From: Botrimarina mediterranea
GTDB taxonomy: Bacteria > Planctomycetota > Planctomycetia > Pirellulales > Lacipirellulaceae
Reading direction: 5' to 3'
Length of the DNA stretch: 64,000 nt
Assembly: GCF_007753265.1 (NCBI RefSeq)
Contig: NZ_CP036349.1
Coordinates: 2,451,363 to 2,515,362 of the forward strand
The notes beneath the pieces are model-generated. The model saw only the letters and a program-made list of their open reading frames with translations. It ran no database searches and was not told the origin of the DNA. Both the position numbers and the translations under genes were made by a program. How positions within the stretch are numbered: position 1 is the first letter of the stretch; every line of letters starts with the position of its first letter. Below, piece after piece: positions 63,256 to 64,000 of this stretch.

Positions 63256-64000
63256 ATGCCATCCACTCCGTTGCGCCGTCGTCAGGCCAATTCCCTATCG
63301 CTCGAGCGGCTCGAAGACCGGATGGTCTTCAACATCGGACCGATCATCACAGAGTTTGTCGCCTCGAACGATAACTCGCTCGAGGATGGTGACGGCAACA
63401 GCAGCGACTGGATCGAGGTCTACAACCCGACAAGCGAGACAATCGATTTGGCGGGCTGGCATCTGACCGACCGCGCCAATAACCTCGACAAGTGGACGTT
63501 CCCGAGCGTTCCACAGTCGATACTGAGCCCGGGCGAGTACTTGATCGTCTTCGCGTCGAGCCAGGAGACCGAGACCTATATCGACCCGGCCGGGTACCTC
63601 CACGCCGACTTTGCGTTGGGCGCCGATGGGGAGTTTCTGGGGCTGACGGACCCGAACGAGAATATCGTTTCGTCGTATGCCCCAGCTTTCCCGCAACAAC
63701 TCACCGATGTCTCCTACGGCGTCAACGTACCTGTGGTGAGCCTCATCGGCGATTCATCGACGACCTCGGCGCTCGTGCCAACCTCGGGAGCGCTAGACAC
63801 CGGAGCCTCGCCGATTTGGACGCAGATTGGGTTCAATGACGCGTCCTGGGCGCAGAGTGAGGCTGGACCGGCGGTGGGATTCGACACGGACCCGGGTCAC
63901 CAGCCGGGGCCGGCGAACGGGATCGAACTCAATAATCTTCGCGGCAGCGACCTCACCGACCTGAATAATGATGGCGTCCTAGATGTCGCCATTTCGGCCG
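63256..64000 (+). CDS. Lamin-tail-domain large secreted protein (3' end outside window)
   Basis: ATG 63256 opens a frame to the window edge (248 codons seen). It begins PSTPLRRRQANSLSLERLEDRMV, the LExLExR-type leader common in giant planctomycete surface proteins. A lamin-tail domain follows (IGPIITEFVASNDNSLED, SDWIEVYNPTSETIDLAGWH, LSPGEYLIVFAS). The next part (IWTQIGFNDASWAQSEAGPAVGFD) matches repeats usually found after lamin-tail domains in such proteins. They often continue with CotH-like or dockerin modules, not visible here. Confidence 0.82.
   Translation, partial: MPSTPLRRRQANSLSLERLEDRMVFNIGPIITEFVASNDNSLEDGDGNSSDWIEVYNPTSETIDLAGWHLTDRANNLDKWTFPSVPQSILSPGEYLIVFASSQETETYIDPAGYLHADFALGADGEFLGLTDPNENIVSSYAPAFPQQLTDVSYGVNVPVVSLIGDSSTTSALVPTSGALDTGASPIWTQIGFNDASWAQSEAGPAVGFDTDPGHQPGPANGIELNNLRGSDLTDLNNDGVLDVAISA

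Noticed and set aside
1-64000. CRISPR arrays, rRNA genes and complete insertion sequences
   Set aside because: No regularly spaced repeats with unique spacers, no rRNA-like sequence and no intact transposase were seen.

Overview
The window looks like chromosomal DNA of a planctomycete, probably from the Pirellulales. Supporting features are DUF1559 pseudopilin-like proteins, PEP-CTERM tails (one joined to a dockerin-like repeat), a DUF1580 protein, an LERLEDR-type N-terminus on a large secreted protein, and high GC content. This assignment is inference from gene content, because no rRNA or other marker gene is present.

Left flank (1-18.9 kb) is ordinary metabolism and surface biology. It starts with a translationally coupled pair resembling the DgcN/DgcA D-glutamate catabolism genes, followed by a serine hydrolase and two tandem XylR/AraC-type sugar regulators. 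Next come a PEP-CTERM/dockerin-like protein, a DUF1559 protein coupled to a small lipoprotein, and a GH127-type beta-L-arabinofuranosidase. A permease, a 66-residue membrane protein, a sorbitol/xylitol-type dehydrogenase and a close relative of animal L-xylulose reductase (DCXR) follow. Together these suggest a fungal-like oxidoreductive route for L-arabinose or pentitols. An M23 peptidase with a PEP-CTERM-like tail and a sialidase-fold protein close the flank.

The middle (about 19.3-61.4 kb) is a defence and mobile island. It opens with a tyrosine recombinase preceded by helically phased 10-bp repeats, and ends with remnants of a conjugative element (MobF relaxase tail, DUF1580 protein). It contains: (1) a nine-gene, overlapping RNA-repair operon (21.1-32.3 kb) with AAA ATPase, Hen1, an unknown 710-residue protein, two RlaP-like nucleotidyltransferases, a DUF1559-like protein, a small polynucleotide kinase, a Thg1-like 3'-5' polymerase and Pnkp; (2) a four-gene minus-strand operon (33.4-43.5 kb) with an M48-type peptidase, a giant pseudokinase/DUF4011/helicase/endonuclease, a DUF4132 protein and a small MoaD/ThiS-like beta-grasp protein ending in Gly-Gly; (3) a secreted cysteine-peptidase/acyl-CoA-dehydrogenase fusion; (4) a DUF4365-TPR gene broken by an amber codon; (5) an Avs-like STAND NTPase with an N-terminal nuclease; (6) McrBC; (7) three copies, two of them degraded, of a Fic/small-protein module.

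Right flank (61.5-64 kb) returns to polysaccharide use, with a GH29 alpha-L-fucosidase and the start of a large lamin-tail-domain protein that runs off the window.

The strongest candidates for undescribed systems are the Gly-Gly beta-grasp/DUF4132/helicase/M48 operon, the extended Hen1-Pnkp operon, and the peptidase-dehydrogenase fusion.
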